The notes: a model not told the origin generated them from the sequence alone. Shown: positions 10,510-24,307, counted from the stretch's first letter. The stretch: DNA of 64,000 nucleotides from Capitulum mitella (GCA_030062745.1 CP099839.1:129001-193000), one strand, 5' to 3'. A program made the numbers and translations.

Positions 10510-11429
10510 TCATCTGTCGGCAACACGCAAGCGCCTGGGCAAGCGCACCAGCATTTTACGCGGTACCTGTGGGTCCAGAACAGCGACCACCTGGTTCATC
10601 CAGCGCTTTAGGGTAACTTTGGGTGTTGCGTACCAATTTCCCTGAAACATCCTCTGCTTAATGATGCCCCAGATGTCCTCAGTAGGACACACATGGGGCA
10701 CACAGGGGGATTGCTGTCACGCACTCCATCGGCACTCTGGCCTCTTCCAGTAACTTGAGCGTTTTCTTCGCATAATGAGCGCTGGCCAAGTTTGGCCAGA
10801 TCAAAATGTCCTGGTCGAAACAGTCCTCATCCAAATATGGGATGAGCACATCTCCTACGCACTTCCCACGGTACACGTTGCCATCAACATGACCCGTGCT
10901 CGGCATGATAACCGGACTTACCACACCCCTTGGAGAGATGGCAGGTCACACGAAAAAAGATTACGGGGAAACTTGCTCTCTTGCATCAGCTGTACTTCTG
11001 CTGGACAGTCTCCACGTGCTCCAACAGAGTACCCAAAGTTTCCTGGCAAATGCCTCTCGTGATAGGTGAAGTAGCTTTCGTCGTCCATGGCGATGCCACA
11101 TTTATTCCGATTTCATATGATCCGTGCGACAGTTTCCGGATGCGGGTCTTTTGAGCGACCTCTTGTTTTTGGGTGACCTAGAGTGACCTTTTGCTCTTTC
11201 GGTACCGAACCTTGTTTGCCACCAATATTTTTTGTCACGTACGCCCTAGAGATTCCAAACCTTCCAGCCAGAACGCGTTATGACACCCTTTGTTTTTACA
11301 GCTCGAATGAGCTGCAGCTGTCTTTTTAACACGCGCACTGGAAGGGGGTCTTTTTGTGCCCCCCTCCCACCCGTTTTTCTTGAATATCTCGAGAACGAAT
11401 GGGAGCTGGTTGCTGTTACTTTGTGACAT
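10510..11429 (-). pseudogene. DD37E transposase relic in second copy
   Basis: This is the counterpart of 7489-8406. It begins MSQSNSNQL and includes GNVYRGKCVGDVLIPYLD, LIWPNLASAHYA and VCPTEDIWGIIKQ. The second catalytic Asp (WPD in the sister copy) is Asn here, and the frame is broken several times, so it is inactive on two counts. Confidence 0.78.
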
Positions 11430-11649
11430 TTATGACAATTAAAGAACTCGTCGAATGACGTAGAAAAATTGGAAATCGGCCTGAAATGTTTGAAATTTCA
11501 AGCATTTGAAGTCGGGCAAACATAATGAAAACGACGGTTGTCGCTGACAAATGGGAACTTTGTGAAGGAACTAGCGTTCTACTTAAGACTACCGTTTGAA
11601 CACAGTTAAGCGATGTCCTTCGGGCATAAGTGATGGACGTACCAAGACC

Positions 11650-11965
11650 ACAGCCAGAGTCAATAAGGGTAAAGGTCATCAAAGGCCAAGGCCAAACAGC
11701 TTGTGACCTGATCCAGATTTGCTTTGCAACATGTCAATTTGCATGACATATGCATTCAAAGCCCCAATAAAAACACGTGTGCGGACACTGATACGTCTAC
11801 ATATACCAAAGTCAGTGAAGGTCAAGGTCGTTAAAGGTCAAAGCTAAATATCTTGTAACCTGTCCCAGATTTATTCTGCCACACGTCGATTTGTATGAAA
11901 TATGCGTTCAAAGACCTTAATAAAGACACGTGTGCGCACGTGGATACGCATACATATATACCAGA
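11650..11965 (+). repeat. two ~150-bp AGGTCA tandem units
   Basis: These match the array at 8636-9065, with units near 11655 and 11810. The third unit is missing and the sequence passes straight to the shared block with GACGTCATAGGTCAATGACC. Confidence 0.7.
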
Positions 11966-12194
11966 GTCGAAATCTGATCTGGAAAAGATGAAAAAAATGA
12001 CGTCATAGGTCAATGACCTGACATCACCTCGACCCAAAATCCCCAGTCAAGACACCAAATAAATGAAAGTTGTATTCTACGTTTTAAAGGCCCAGCAAAC
12101 ACCCCGTTTCGTTCGAAAAGTTGTACGGAATGGCCTGTACGGGCCGAGAAAGTGTCCAAAGTTGGCCTTTTTACACTATTTCACCTTGAAGATA

Positions 12195-13207
12195 TCGACC
12201 TAGAGTCATGTCATGAAAATTGCACACAATGTAAATCGTTACAGCCCCACCCTGTCCATAGGATTTCATGTTTCTAGCTATTTCTATTGCCGAGATCGGA
12301 GGGGCACTTTAAGACCCCCCTTCCAGTGCGCGGTAGTGCGAAACCCCCTTCCACTGCGCGGGTTAATGCCCAATCTGGTTGTTTGGTGGTGACTGCCAAC
12401 ATGGGAAACATTACCACGACTCTAGAGGGTTGCCAGCGTTCTGTTAACAGTCGCTCGTGGGTCCCAAAGGGTTCATAGTGCCTCCAGATAAATGATTTGG
12501 GCCGTTCCGAGTTCTCACGGGCAAATCTCGCGACAATCTCTCTGTCACATTGCTTTGATATTGCCTCCTGACTGCAAATAAATTGAAATTCCTCACACAT
12601 TTTTGCACGGTTTTACGGCCAACAGTGGTTAGCATGCATGAGCCAAATGCCAGTGATAAAACCTGTAATGTTTAGAAAATATCTATAGTTAAAAAGTTTT
12701 CATTTCTTCATTTCTTAGTACCCACCCGTTACTTCGAGAGGCATACTTCAGTAATCGTGAAGAAGGCTTGTCAAGTCAGGTATTCTAGTTCTACGAAGGC
12801 GCTGCAATGGTATCCTGCGTATTCTGAAGCCTTTGCCTATGGATGCCCATGTCCCCTTGCGGTTTTCCAGAAGTGGCGATTTGTCCCCCTAATTTTAAGG
12901 TATCAAATAGGAAGTTCCCACTGGAGACACTATTTCTCGCACTTTGAAATCCAACAAAAGGGCATTCAACCGTCAGTTGTCATGCAACGCCAAAAAGTTA
13001 TTTCTACCCCTCGCCCTATATGTTCTTGGTGGACTGCAGCCAGCTTGTTCCCCCCCCCCCCCATTTCTGAATCGTGGCTACACCAATACCTTTGCCTGCA
13101 GTGGGAGGTGGTGAGCTCCGCTATTATTGTTGTGTTCTTTGCTCATCTATTTACTGATTACAAGGAAACCTAAGGAAACCTCACAGTGGGTTTATGCACT
13201 AGGGGAT
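12195..13207. other. 1-kb segment found only in the longer copy
   Basis: In the shorter copy the flanking sequences join near 9450 (GAAGATATTAACTCAC). Here about 1 kb lies between GAAGATAT and ACTCACAAACTG. A minus-strand frame at 12274-12600 contains KSFIWRHYEP, reminiscent of the start of a BED zinc finger, but the following Cys/His ligands are absent in frame. It may be ancestral sequence deleted from the short copy or a later insertion. Confidence 0.5.
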
Positions 13208-13423
13208 GACTCACAAACTGTCGACATTTTTCACTATTTTTTCAGTTTTCCACATTTTCTTTTCTTTGTTCAGTCTTTTCAGTTCCATCCTTTTAATAGA
13301 AATAATAAACAAAAACACGTAAGCATAATATCCGGTATCCGGCGGGATATCCGGCACCCCGATCCGGCATATCCGGTATCCGGCCGGATCACAAAAACCC
13401 CGATCCGGTGCATCCCTAGTTAC

Positions 13424-13459
13424 CTTGAAATTTATAGTGCACCCACTATAAATTTCAAG
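13424..13459. repeat. 15-bp perfect inverted repeat
   Basis: Arms CTTGAAATTTATAGT and ACTATAAATTTCAAG are separated by GCACCC, starting six bases after the element's right end. Confidence 0.85.
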
Positions 13460-16400
13460 AAGATATTTTGTAGATGTCTGTAATTTCACCTTTTAAAATA
13501 AAACATTTTTTAATGAGCACAACCATTTGTATGCACATTTACAAACGAATGAATGTATGACATATCAACGGACCTAAACAGAATGACATCCACATGAGAA
13601 AGATATCGCATGGAAGAGGAAGCCAAGCCAGTGTCCAAAATACTGGCATTTGATACATCTACCTGAATACTTTGTTTCCTTTCATTGGGCTAATTAACAG
13701 GGAAAACGATGAAGTTCTACTTCAAACAGTGTAACAACAACAGCCAAACAATTTTAAGGCACTCCGAAGTGCCGAAGGTAAATGAAAGGTTTGAGGAATT
13801 CGATTTTCCCAACAAGAAATGAAAAATTTAGAATTATCTACTGTTACTCATAATGTGCATACTTTGCATCAGGAAATCATATACAATATCTAACCCTGGA
13901 ATGTTTGCCTGAGATTCATGGTATGCGTTTTTGTTATCAATTTTATCTGAATGCTTTGCTAAGATGCTTTGGGATCAAGGTCCACACAAAGCAGTGCTTG
14001 TTGCACAGACTCTGATCTCTGCACTCAACCGCACAATTCCAGGTTAGCAATTTAGTTCCAGTGAAAACATGGTGGGAGCCAAAGTCTCCATAACCAAGTA
14101 CCATGCAGAAGAAATACCATACACCAAGGTGCCTCAGCACCACCTTGCCAGGGTAGGGTGCATTAACAGATTCACTATCAACTCAGCTGCCATCGTGTAA
14201 CTAAACTACCAGCAAAACAATATGAAATGTTGAAAGTGGTGACAAAATAGAAATAATTCATCACAAGTTGGTTTCATGCCACTAAAGCATAAAAAACTTG
14301 CCATTATTCAGAACATTACGTTTACTGATGACAGCCAGAATCACTATATACACATAGCCTTAAACCAGCACCACTTGGAGTGTTTTCTGTACCCGCAGCT
14401 GCCTGGGGATGTCAAAAACGGTACCCCCTGTTATCCTAAAATTTTACCGTCAGATATGAATCGGTCTGCCACCAATCGATAGCTTCCAGTCTTGCGATTC
14501 AGAAAATATTAAGTTAGCCCTGGCCACGCGACTGATGGCGTCACAAGTCACGTAAAACGCATAACACGGCGTCGGAAATACTGAAATTGGTTTGTACGTC
14601 ATATCATCGGCAATATTCGTCTTAATACCTTCAACTGGGTATCAAACACCACGCCACGATCTTCTGCGCCAAACGCGTGCCAAAATGTGAAAAAATGTCC
14701 GGTCGAGGTCAACCTAGTTCAGGTGACATATCGGTCTTACTTTACATGCCAAAGAACGATACTTATTCGCAGTCGTTTTGATTCACGTAGCAAAAAGATC
14801 GGAGGTGAAACCTTCTAATGATCAGTTTTGCATTAACTGCTTTTCATCTAGTTAAGGTCCGTCTGGATCAGGTCAGATAAGGCTGCGTTACACTTCCTGA
14901 CAAAGACCAATAATTACTCGCTGGGATTCGTAACTGCGTCAAGTGCGGGACTGAAATGACATCTCGTGACAATTAAATCTGCGCTGTCTGCTCTGTAGCG
15001 GATCAAGATTAGGCCAGGTCAGGATAGATAGTTATTTTTATTTTTTCTGACTAGGAGCAATAATTGCTCCCTGCTGCTACTGAAAGATCTTCCACAGACA
15101 ATATATTTCATTTCGTGTTGACCTGTGATGTGATCTGACATGACCTCAAGTTGCATTTGGTAAACATTGCTAAGAGGCACATATAGGTTTGTTTGTCTGG
15201 TCTCAACGATGGTAAAGGTCAGCGGCAACCACTTCTATCACCCACAATACAAATAAGTCCAATTGTCATCATCCATGAGACCTAGCATGACCTCTAATGT
15301 TGACGTGTCACGGTTGTATATCCTTTTGGGACCGTGTCCTGTGTAAATCAAAATAATTCATGCATTACATTCGCGAATATTATAAAAAAGCGAAGCATGC
15401 CCGCGCCATCGAACCAAGAGGCGTAAACAAACATGCAAGGGTTCACTTATGACGTCATATCTCCATAACGTGACCTAGCATGGGGATGATTTTGATGTCA
15501 AAACATGTAAAAGGATTGATGAACAGTTACCGAAAATTTGGTTGGCTAACTCGAACGACTCAGAAGTTATTCAGGAAATAGCGAGGGAGTCGCCTGTTTG
15601 ACACACCCAGGCGGTACCGGGTTAAGACAGCAAATAATTTATGCCTACTAAATTCATGCAAATATTGGGTATGATGTCATTCCAAAACCCACATGCCTTC
15701 CAGACCATATACAAACATGGACAATGAGAAAAAATTGAGTAGGTTGCCATCTACAGAGTGGCCAATAATCATAAGGAGTGCACGAGGGCCAGCAGTTGAA
15801 ATGGTTATGACTAAGATCCGATCTGCTTTTGGCCGTAACCTGCGTACTTTGTGCTTCTTCGACTTAAAATGGGTTTCATCGGATGCGTTTCAGCCAGACG
15901 GTTCCACTGATGCCTATCACAGCACTGACACGTATCGTAGCAAAATATTGCTTTGAACCACTTCGCGATGCTCCATGGCGGGGAAGCCTTCCAAAAACCA
16001 GGTATCGCGTCTGCAAATACGACGCTCTCCAGGACGGAGACGTCAATGATGATAAGTTTAATCCGAGTGCACACCCGAGGCAACGACTATGCAGGCATAG
16101 ACGTAGAAAAAGTTGGACCAAAAGATCAACAATCGAAATATTATTACAATATGATTACAATATTATTAAATAATGAAATAGGACATGGAGATATAATATA
16201 TAAATATATGAAAATATCCAATAAATTATAACATTACCGCGAACAACACTCACAACATCCACAACCCACAATTTTCATGTTGATGTGTTAACTTTGTAGC
16301 TAAAAAGGCGATGCCTGGAAGTATTTGTTTCAACATTTGACAGGGTATCTCGACCCCATTTCTCTGCACTTCTTACGGCCCTGCACACGATAACCGGGGA

Positions 16401-16692
16401 AGGACGGAAGGCGGCATTCACAGCCATGATGAGCATACAGGCTTACGAGGCTGGATTCAGTAAAGAGCCGTGATCTCCTCAGCGACTTTGGGTGCAGACC
16501 GAAATGTTCCGCGAAGGCTTCGCCATACGATTAAAAGAAACTGACGAAACAGAACATTCTGAAAAAGCTATTTCAGTGACCGAATGATTGCAATCGTACT
16601 CGGAACCTGGCCAACCAGGCTTTCTTATAAGGCCTGATAAAAGAACGATGCCGACTTCTCAGCCCATGACGAGCATATGCAGCTAAAAGCAC
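13460..16692. other. non-coding, no recognised feature
   Basis: AT-rich unique-looking sequence to ~14480 is followed by DNA with scattered TGACCT/AGGTCA motifs. Open frames are short, and none resembles a known protein. No RNA gene was seen. Confidence 0.4.
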
Positions 16693-16952
16693 TGGCGGAT
16701 CTAGGGCACGACCAACGGGACTATGCCTCCTCCCTCCATGATGGCCAAAACCGGGCAAAAGTTGACACATGTCTGGAATCTGAAGAAAATCTATGCACCT
16801 TTTAACAAAGAAAGTTTTGTCTAAAGTATCTGTCATGGGGTAAAGTGCTTGAAGTAAAAAGAAGCGAAATTCGATGTTTTTTTTCAAAATCGGCATATCT
16901 CTTACGAATCTGTACCTTTCAACCGGCCAGAACTAGCGTCCTAGATCCGCCC
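16693..16952. mobile_element. ~260-bp MITE with GGCGGATCTAGG termini
   Basis: GGCGGATCTAGG at 16694-16705 is matched exactly in reverse by CCTAGATCCGCC at 16940-16951. Size and non-coding interior suit a non-autonomous DNA transposon. No target-site duplication could be assigned, so the superfamily is open. Confidence 0.65.
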
Positions 16953-17689
16953 TTGGCTAACTGAGTTAAGCCATAAAACAAACATCAGGTTGCAAAACTA
17001 TATTCGATAAATAAATGTAGCCTAGGTGGTTCTGAGTAACTTGTGGCGAGACAAATACTGTGTTTGTGTAGGCCTTACTGCAACTTTAGCGGATACTGAA
17101 ATAAAATGTGCAGAGCCAGGTTCGTTCAATGAGCAATACATTGCAGCCATATTAAAAACTTGGCCATTTGCATTTCTCATTAATCTGACAAAGGAATTAT
17201 GTTTATCTCAACAACTGCTGGCCCGTGAAAAGTACATGCGGCTTACGAAACTAGATTCAATGAACAACCATGGTCTTCCTAGAAGCTTCTTATACAGCAG
17301 GGAGGGGTAAAACATCATGTCTGGTTAGGTCTTAGAACATCACTTAAAAAACGCACTGGAATGGTTGACCATATTTCCGGTAGGAGGTTCAATCCCCCCC
17401 CCCCCTTCCAGTTTCTTCTAGCCAATGCTAGGGATTCTGAGGCAGCCTCACGAAATTTGGTCATCTTTCCCACCTATTCTTCCTACGTAATGTGACAAAA
17501 TTTCTTTTTTTTGTTCAGAGGCGGAGCCAGGTCACGTTTTTGGAAGCATCTCATGCCATTTTTGGCCCTGTTGAACATAAAAGAAAAATGGCTGTCAGAA
17601 ATTGGATTTTAAAATAGAATTTCAACTTTCACATGGGTGTTTGGATAAATAACTGAGCAAACAAAGAACAGTAACTCTGGTAGTCTCAG
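16953..17689. other. non-coding, transposon-like fragments
   Basis: A short poly(C) run near 17395 and an AGGCGGAGCCAGG motif near 17520 look like remnants of MITE ends. No gene was seen. Confidence 0.35.
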
Positions 17690-18575
17690 GTCAGTTCACA
17701 GGGTCAGGTCAAGACAAAACTTCAAAACTTGGTTGTATTTTTGGTGTTTTGGTTTTGTTTTTGTTTTTGGTAATTTTGGAGCTCATTTTCCACAATACCC
17801 AGAACTTATATGATTTAGAGTTCCCCCTACATGTGGACCAAATCTCAGGTTGATATCAGGTCGGGTCACATAGCTATGATATAAAGGGTCAGTGCGCGTA
17901 ATATGACGACAAAAGGTCATACCACAGCAGTCATAAACTGGGACTGAAAAAGTCGATTAAAACGAATGAAAACGTTTCCAAACAATAACACATGACTCTG
18001 AGGTAAACGGAGGTCATTCAGAGCCAAAGTTCATAAGATGGCCTGATGAACAGGTGACCATGACGGCTCCCTCTTTTTTATGTATTTTTATGTCGCCTAA
18101 GCCAACATTAAACAATGCAATACAATTTGCTTCTCTTCAGTGTAACATGAAAAGTGAAAACCAACAAAGTGTTCTTTTTTTCTTTTTTTTGTTAATTCAG
18201 TTTTCCAGAGAACAATCCTACCATTTCCAAACCCCTGTGAACATCTATGTATTTTCTCAAAATCCAAACATGTGGATCAATGGAAAAATCCCCATCCATA
18301 AGCTCTCGGTTCACGCCAGTTATACCAAAATCGGTCCATAAACAGCGGAATATAAGTCAAAAATACCCATTTATTTTGCTTCCTTTGCCCCCTGTATCCA
18401 TCCTTTTCAAAATTTTGAAGACTACTTTTTAAAGAAATGTGGTTTACGTCATCGCAAGCCGATTGCCTTTTGCGATGAAATCGTGTGAGTAGCTCTCGAG
18501 ATCTCGAGGGGAGGCCGAAACCAAACCGTCTCCAGGATATCGGCTATACCGTCAGCCCTCCGGAAATAAGGTTAA
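17690..18575 (+). repeat. dispersed repeat R1, copy 1
   Basis: It shares ordered blocks with 35150-36075: GGGTCAGGTCA near the start, CCCATCCATAAGCT, CCCCTGTATCCA, a TTTTCAAAATTTTGAA block, and a C/G-rich end with GCCCTCCGGAAATAAGGTTAA. Non-coding and of unknown type. Confidence 0.75.
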
Positions 18576-21398
18576 CCGTCCTCGTTTGTTAAGAGACTGA
18601 CGGAAATTGTGGCCGAAAACTGTCTCTGCTATCTCGTGACTTCTCTCTTCCTGTTCTTAAGCAACTATAAAACTGGCTTGACATGCATGAAGTTAGACGC
18701 CTGCAGATGACTGCGAAACAACTGTCCATGTGTTGCGTGAATTATACTTTCTTGTTCTGTTCTGGGTCATATTCAAAACGTCGTGGTTCCGCAGTAAAAC
18801 TGCCCGTGAAGGTGATAATGGTAACCAGTGATAGGTTAATAAGTAACCGTTTGTAAAGCTGCGAAGTCTGGTTTGACTTCGCTTTTGCTTATGCCTGTTT
18901 CGTACATGACCTGAGAAAGACCGTGACATAAAGCGAAAACGGTTTACGAAAATTCAATATCTACCTGAGCATTCCATACAATGTTAAATGCGCCAGCTCA
19001 TGGCTCATTAACTTATCAATGTCTTGATTGAAAAATCAGAGAACTGTGACGTTAGGTAATAAATGTAATGTAACTGTCCTTATACGTACAATCCAGCGAC
19101 GATTGTGTATTTCATTTTGGCTGAGAATTGCGGCTTTCACAGCAGCCTAAAACATTGGAAATTCTGTACAATCATATAGTCAAAAGCGATATATCAACTA
19201 ATTTTAACTTCGAAAGAACCGCACATATATTTTGATGTAACGCATTCCTGGGTGATATCTCAAGGCCTCACACGGCACTTCATCCAGGATGAGCTCAGCA
19301 TGAGGACGGTCAACTGTCTTTTCACTCTGGACATCAAGCTTTTGTTTTAAACCTCAACACGGACCTTCCTTTTCGAGTTATAAACGAATATACAAACGGC
19401 AAAAAAAGTTAAGCGCCTCACCTAGACATGGCGATGCAAAATTCCGAAATTACATTTCATTTCAGCATCAAAGGTGTCACGTCTCAAGATATATGCAACG
19501 ATCAGGCAATTACATGAGTTATATAAGTGCAGATAAAACAAAGCCATCAGAGACTCGGCGATTCTGTCGTCTTGAATATATATAAAGCTCTATGTCTTTA
19601 TGTACAGCTCGGTGTATGCATAAACCAGATCAACTGGCTGTTTTTTTTTGCGCTGATTACCGACATTATGGGCCTGCTTCCGCTATCATAAAATTGGAAA
19701 ATGGGGATTCACATCTAGCACTAGGTATATATCGATAACATGTCGTCAAAGATGATGCGTAAATTGGAGTCCGGCTACAGGTTACATTATTTTTTTCCTT
19801 CATCTTCAGGTGAATGATTACGACGGCGTTCAGTTTATCTGTAACATTATTGGCTCTGAATGGTATTACACCCAATTTTGGTCTACTTCCCTTCGTTTAA
19901 TTTCCGCCATTTGGCCTAAGATAACATTGCTTGCCTATTTGCAGCATGCATGTTTCTTTTGCACTTAGAAATCATGCCTCGATACCAGTGACAAGTAAAA
20001 TCTTTTGCTTTATTTTACCATGGTGTTGCCCAGAATTATTTGCGTATGTCATTAAAATCAGCTGCATTACTGACTCATTTCACACGACTAAAGCACTTGT
20101 ATGTCTGATGGGTCCCGTTGTGTTTTTTATGTTACAGAACAGCATCTGTTTTGGCATAAGCCCTCCTTCGTTCACGAGGTTGCTGACTCCAATGACATCT
20201 TGTTTTGGCCAAATTAGCTAAAAACGAAAGTAAAATAATTTTTGTCTGAAGTAGCAAGGCCTCACTTAACCTGATCTCACAACTTTCAATCTTTTTGTGA
20301 AGCACCTCAAACAACCTGCCTCACAGGTTAGAGAGTTCATGCGCACTTCTATGAGCATGGGACTTCATCATAAGTTTCATGCACACAGAAGTTGTGACTG
20401 ATATCAGTTCATCATGCATGACTTGACTATGGCCAAAACACACAGTCAGCACAGAAGTCTGTCCATTGAAACCTGAATACATTCTGAAATGCTCAAAAAA
20501 CATGGGCACTGTGTAAAAGAGGATATATTTACATGCTTTTAGATTTGGCTTGATATTGCACACCACAATCTCAAATGACCAATTCTGATGCCATGTTGTC
20601 TTCTGTTAATGTCTGTTTTGAAGACAAAGAAGGGGATTTCTAACTATTGTTTTCAATCAAATGTTTGGGCTAACTTAATTATTGAGCAATTAAATAAAAT
20701 GTCATCATGGAGTTGTACAGTTCCTGATGATGTCTTGACACTAATTAGCAGAATGGGTGATGGAAACCAGACTTGTCAATCTGAGCTCTGCTCAAAAACA
20801 GAAAGTATCACATGTGCTTTTCTTGCCCTGCTTGTGATCCTAATTATGTTAGAGCAAGGTTTGTTTCAGTAACATGTCAGCTCAGACTACAAATACTTGT
20901 TTGACCACTAGTTCTGACAAACCTCACCCTACAGATCTGCATATTTCAAGAACAGCCAAATCACTGCCAACAGATTCCAATCAGTATCTGCTAAATGGAA
21001 CTGAGGTTAAAAAAGTGCTGGCCACTGAGACAGCCATTAAGGAAATGTGTCTGGGAGAACAGACCTCTTGGCCTTCAAAAGCTGCCTTGCTTTTCATGTT
21101 TTGTGCCAAGTCTGCCTGCAACATATCCACAGTTCATTTGTCATCAGACTTAGGCAATTTCATTTTATGCATCTGAACCAAAAGCATAAAGACCCATGGC
21201 AGTAGCATACAGACCACAACCAAAGAACTACCATCAAATTTTTTTTTAACCACCTCCCACTTATGAAAAAGCTGAAGGGGTCACCTTTCCCTTTGTTGTG
21301 AAGGCAATGGCCTAAGAAGTAGCTTCCCTGTTGCAAAAAGAAGGGCTCCACATCAAGAACTGAATCCTTGCAAACATGCCATCTGTCCCCCATCTTAG

Positions 21399-21401
<3 letters not shown>

Positions 21402-21450
<49 letters not shown>
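21402..21450. repeat. (TA)n microsatellite
   Basis: Uninterrupted TA dinucleotides. Apparent proteins made of alternating Ile and Tyr on both strands are artefacts. Confidence 0.95.
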
Positions 21451-21459
<9 letters not shown>

Positions 21460-22986
21460 TATGCATGCATTCAGATTATTTATTCTATCACATTCCTTTT
21501 GTATTTTATACAGTGCTTCAGCTGTGGCCATCTATCTGTGGCCATCAATCACAGTCTATCACTGATTTATAAAAAAACATGGTTGAGTTTGGGTCAAGAG
21601 CAAACATAATTTAAAGAATCAAACACAACATCTGCCACATCATTGGGACTGAAAAAACTGTGGAAGATGGACACTGCTCCTCATCCACACCACATAATGC
21701 TTGCTATCAACCCAGCAAAATCAAGCTGAAAAACTGCACTTATTATCAGTGCAGGCCCCATCCTTGACCTTGCCATGAACCCCTTGTAGGGTCATTTGGT
21801 ATGAGTGCAATTGACTATGACTGGCCTACTCTCACAGGGAGGCACTCGGATATCAAGATCTGAGCATGCTGTCCTGCCAGCCACGGAGCCACTAAAATGA
21901 CTTCTTAGGGATGTTTTGACACAGAGAAGAGGCATTGTTGTGATGTACATCATTCAAAGCATTCCAAAAAGTGCACAGTATGACAATCATTTCAGCACTG
22001 CAAACAGAACAGAATGCAGGTGACTGAATGAAACAGTCTGGATCCTAGTCATGACCAGTGCAACTGCATGCCCCTGTGCAACACAACTTATCAGGTCAAT
22101 TAATTTGCATGGGTCTGAACAAATGACTCTGGCAGTGGTCTTGCCCAGACCAATCGCTTTATCATACCAGAATGACTGAGATAGTAATGGCACACATCTT
22201 TCTAATAATGGTTACATGCTTTACCATGAGTGCTCAAGACTAATCCTCCAGTTGGTTAGATCGTCTAATATTGTAAAATATTTTTCAGTCAATGCTAGCT
22301 GATTATGACTGTATCACTACAACCATCCACACAACATACAGCTTCGCCCTTGCTTACCTTCAGACAATTGAAATATATCGGTTAACTTGCAATACAGAGC
22401 TACCCATTCGTCGAAGACGAACACCCCATGGACATTATGTTGGAAAGCCTTTAACAACTACGTACCACTTTGCCCGCCGCCCTGCATTTTTCCCTTCATA
22501 TTTGTTTCGGGCACGCCAGAGCTGTCTCAAATGCTTGGGAAGCCATATTCGTTGGGCCAAAATTGCCCTACATTGGAAAAAACATTTTGTCTGGCGAGAT
22601 CGGTAATCGAAGAGACCACAAGCAAATAATTATTTCCAAAAACAAAATCGGAGGGGATGGTGGGAGACACATTTTTAGATTCATGATGAATGGACCAAAC
22701 TTCAATCGAATTAAGGAACCAATAATCTTCCCCAAACTACGTAGTGGTGCAGGAAACTGGAGAGAGACGAGTGTTCGCGATGCGTTACGTGAAGGCCTGG
22801 TAACGTGTGCAAGAGCTTTTAAATATCAACTCGCGACGCGTATCGCACCATCTTTTCTCCCATAATTACTAAGAGCAGTTCGCGTGCCGTGTAATAAGGA
22901 AAGTAAATCTGGGAGAAATAGACAACCCAGGCTGTTTCCACTAGCAAAATATAAAACGTATCCGACAGCTAGCCACCTCGATGCAA

Positions 22987-23010
22987 AGCATAGCATAGCA
23001 TAGCATAGCA
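22987..23010. repeat. (AGCAT)n short tandem repeat
   Basis: Four to five copies of the pentamer AGCAT. Confidence 0.85.
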
Positions 23011-24109
23011 ACAGCGATGGTCTCTTTCCATTGTGTTTCACTCATGATGTAAGGCGAAATGGTACGGAAATAACGTTTGCCTGCCGTCAGGAAAGCGCTC
23101 CGATCCGTGATGTCAGGGGCGGACAAAGAGTACAACTTTTACAGGGAGTGAAATTCTGACGGGAGCTTGCAAGCTGCACATTATAACCAAAGATGAGGAA
23201 GAGAGGAGGAAAGTTGCTCGCGCAAGGGCACAACAATGTCGTGCGTTAGGGGATGGGGAGACAAATTTTCATCCGTGTAATCAAAACACCCACGAATGCT
23301 GACGTCTCCCCGGATGTCGGCCAGTTTGTCTCGCCATTTTCAAATACTAACACGCATTTAAAATAGCCCCCCTTTCCATCGAAAGGTCCCCATGGCTTAT
23401 GGGTTTATTGACTTGCGGTTCGGAAAGGGACCTAAATGAACGTGCTCTAAACTAACGACTCCATAGTACTGCTCCTTCAGTCTGTGTTTTAGTGTACTAC
23501 TTGTGTGGTATCGATTCCAAATATTTCTTTGTATCTGTGTACTACCGCTGTAATGCTTTCAAAAGTACTAGAGAAGCGAAAAGACAATATTGCATCGAAA
23601 CGTGGATGAAAACAACCGAGAGTTGAAGACAGACAAACAGGGGCGGCGACGCACAGTTTTGGTTGTGGAGAACGGGGGATGGGTCGGACACGACTGACCC
23701 TCCGACCACTTAATTTTTGGATGAAGGAATTTTGGTTTCATTTAACCACGAAGCAGATGGCTTATCAGCTCGCCAACTTTGTCAGCCGTTACCGTATTTC
23801 TTTTAAACTGTCGGCATGCCAAGACATGGCATGTTTTCTCTCTCTTCGTCTGAAAAATATGACGCAACTTCTGAAGACGTCTCGGTTCACCCGTCTCGTG
23901 GCAATGTACTGGCGTTTCGATGCGCACACATGGGACCCAGCCTCATTTGGGGTAAACAAAGGTACTTTGAAACAACGGTAGCTAGTTTCACAGCGTTTCC
24001 TCAATCGCCTAAGAACAGGGCTCTGGAGGCGGCTCTGCCGCCTTGGGTTCGACGCGCCGGACGAGCGAAGCTGCCGTTGACCAGGCTTGTGCCTCATTAA
24101 CCGATTCAT

Positions 24110-24245
24110 TGCCTGAAGTGAATCGATTTACTTTCGGATTTCAAGAACGGGGAATCGATTCTGATTCATATTCAGTGCATTCTTTTAAAATGAATTGATT
24201 CAATTCGGGTCCAGAGTCATAAGTGAATCGATTTCGTTTTGATTC
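24110..24245. repeat. degenerate GAATCGATT repeats
   Basis: Variants of GAATCGATT and TGATTCA recur about every 20-30 bp, forming a diverged low-complexity block. Confidence 0.5.
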
Positions 24246-24307
24246 AGTCCAGAGCCATGTGGACGCCATTTACATAGACACACGCATACGCACATAAATA
24301 TATGCAT

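Larger units (their letters stand above)
9951..13418. mobile_element. second, longer copy of the TAGGGATGCACC element
   Basis: Same termini and internal order as 6924-9664: GGATATCCGG array, DD37E relic, AGGTCA tandem units, reverse GGATATCCGG array. It is 3468 bp against 2741 bp, because ~1 kb (12195-13207) is present only here. Flanking 8-mers GTTAAACC and GTTACCTT match weakly, so the target duplication has decayed or been lost. Confidence 0.75.
18576..24110. other. non-coding region with microsatellites
   Basis: No gene was recognised in 5.5 kb. The stretch 19900-22290 is AT-rich and lacks the repeats seen elsewhere, so it could be intron or UTR of a gene whose exons I cannot identify. 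The stretch 22300-24100 is mixed in composition. Confidence 0.35.

Noticed and set aside
15760-16090. Overlapping frames resembling a decayed gene
   Set aside because: No consistent frame and no recognisable domain on either strand.
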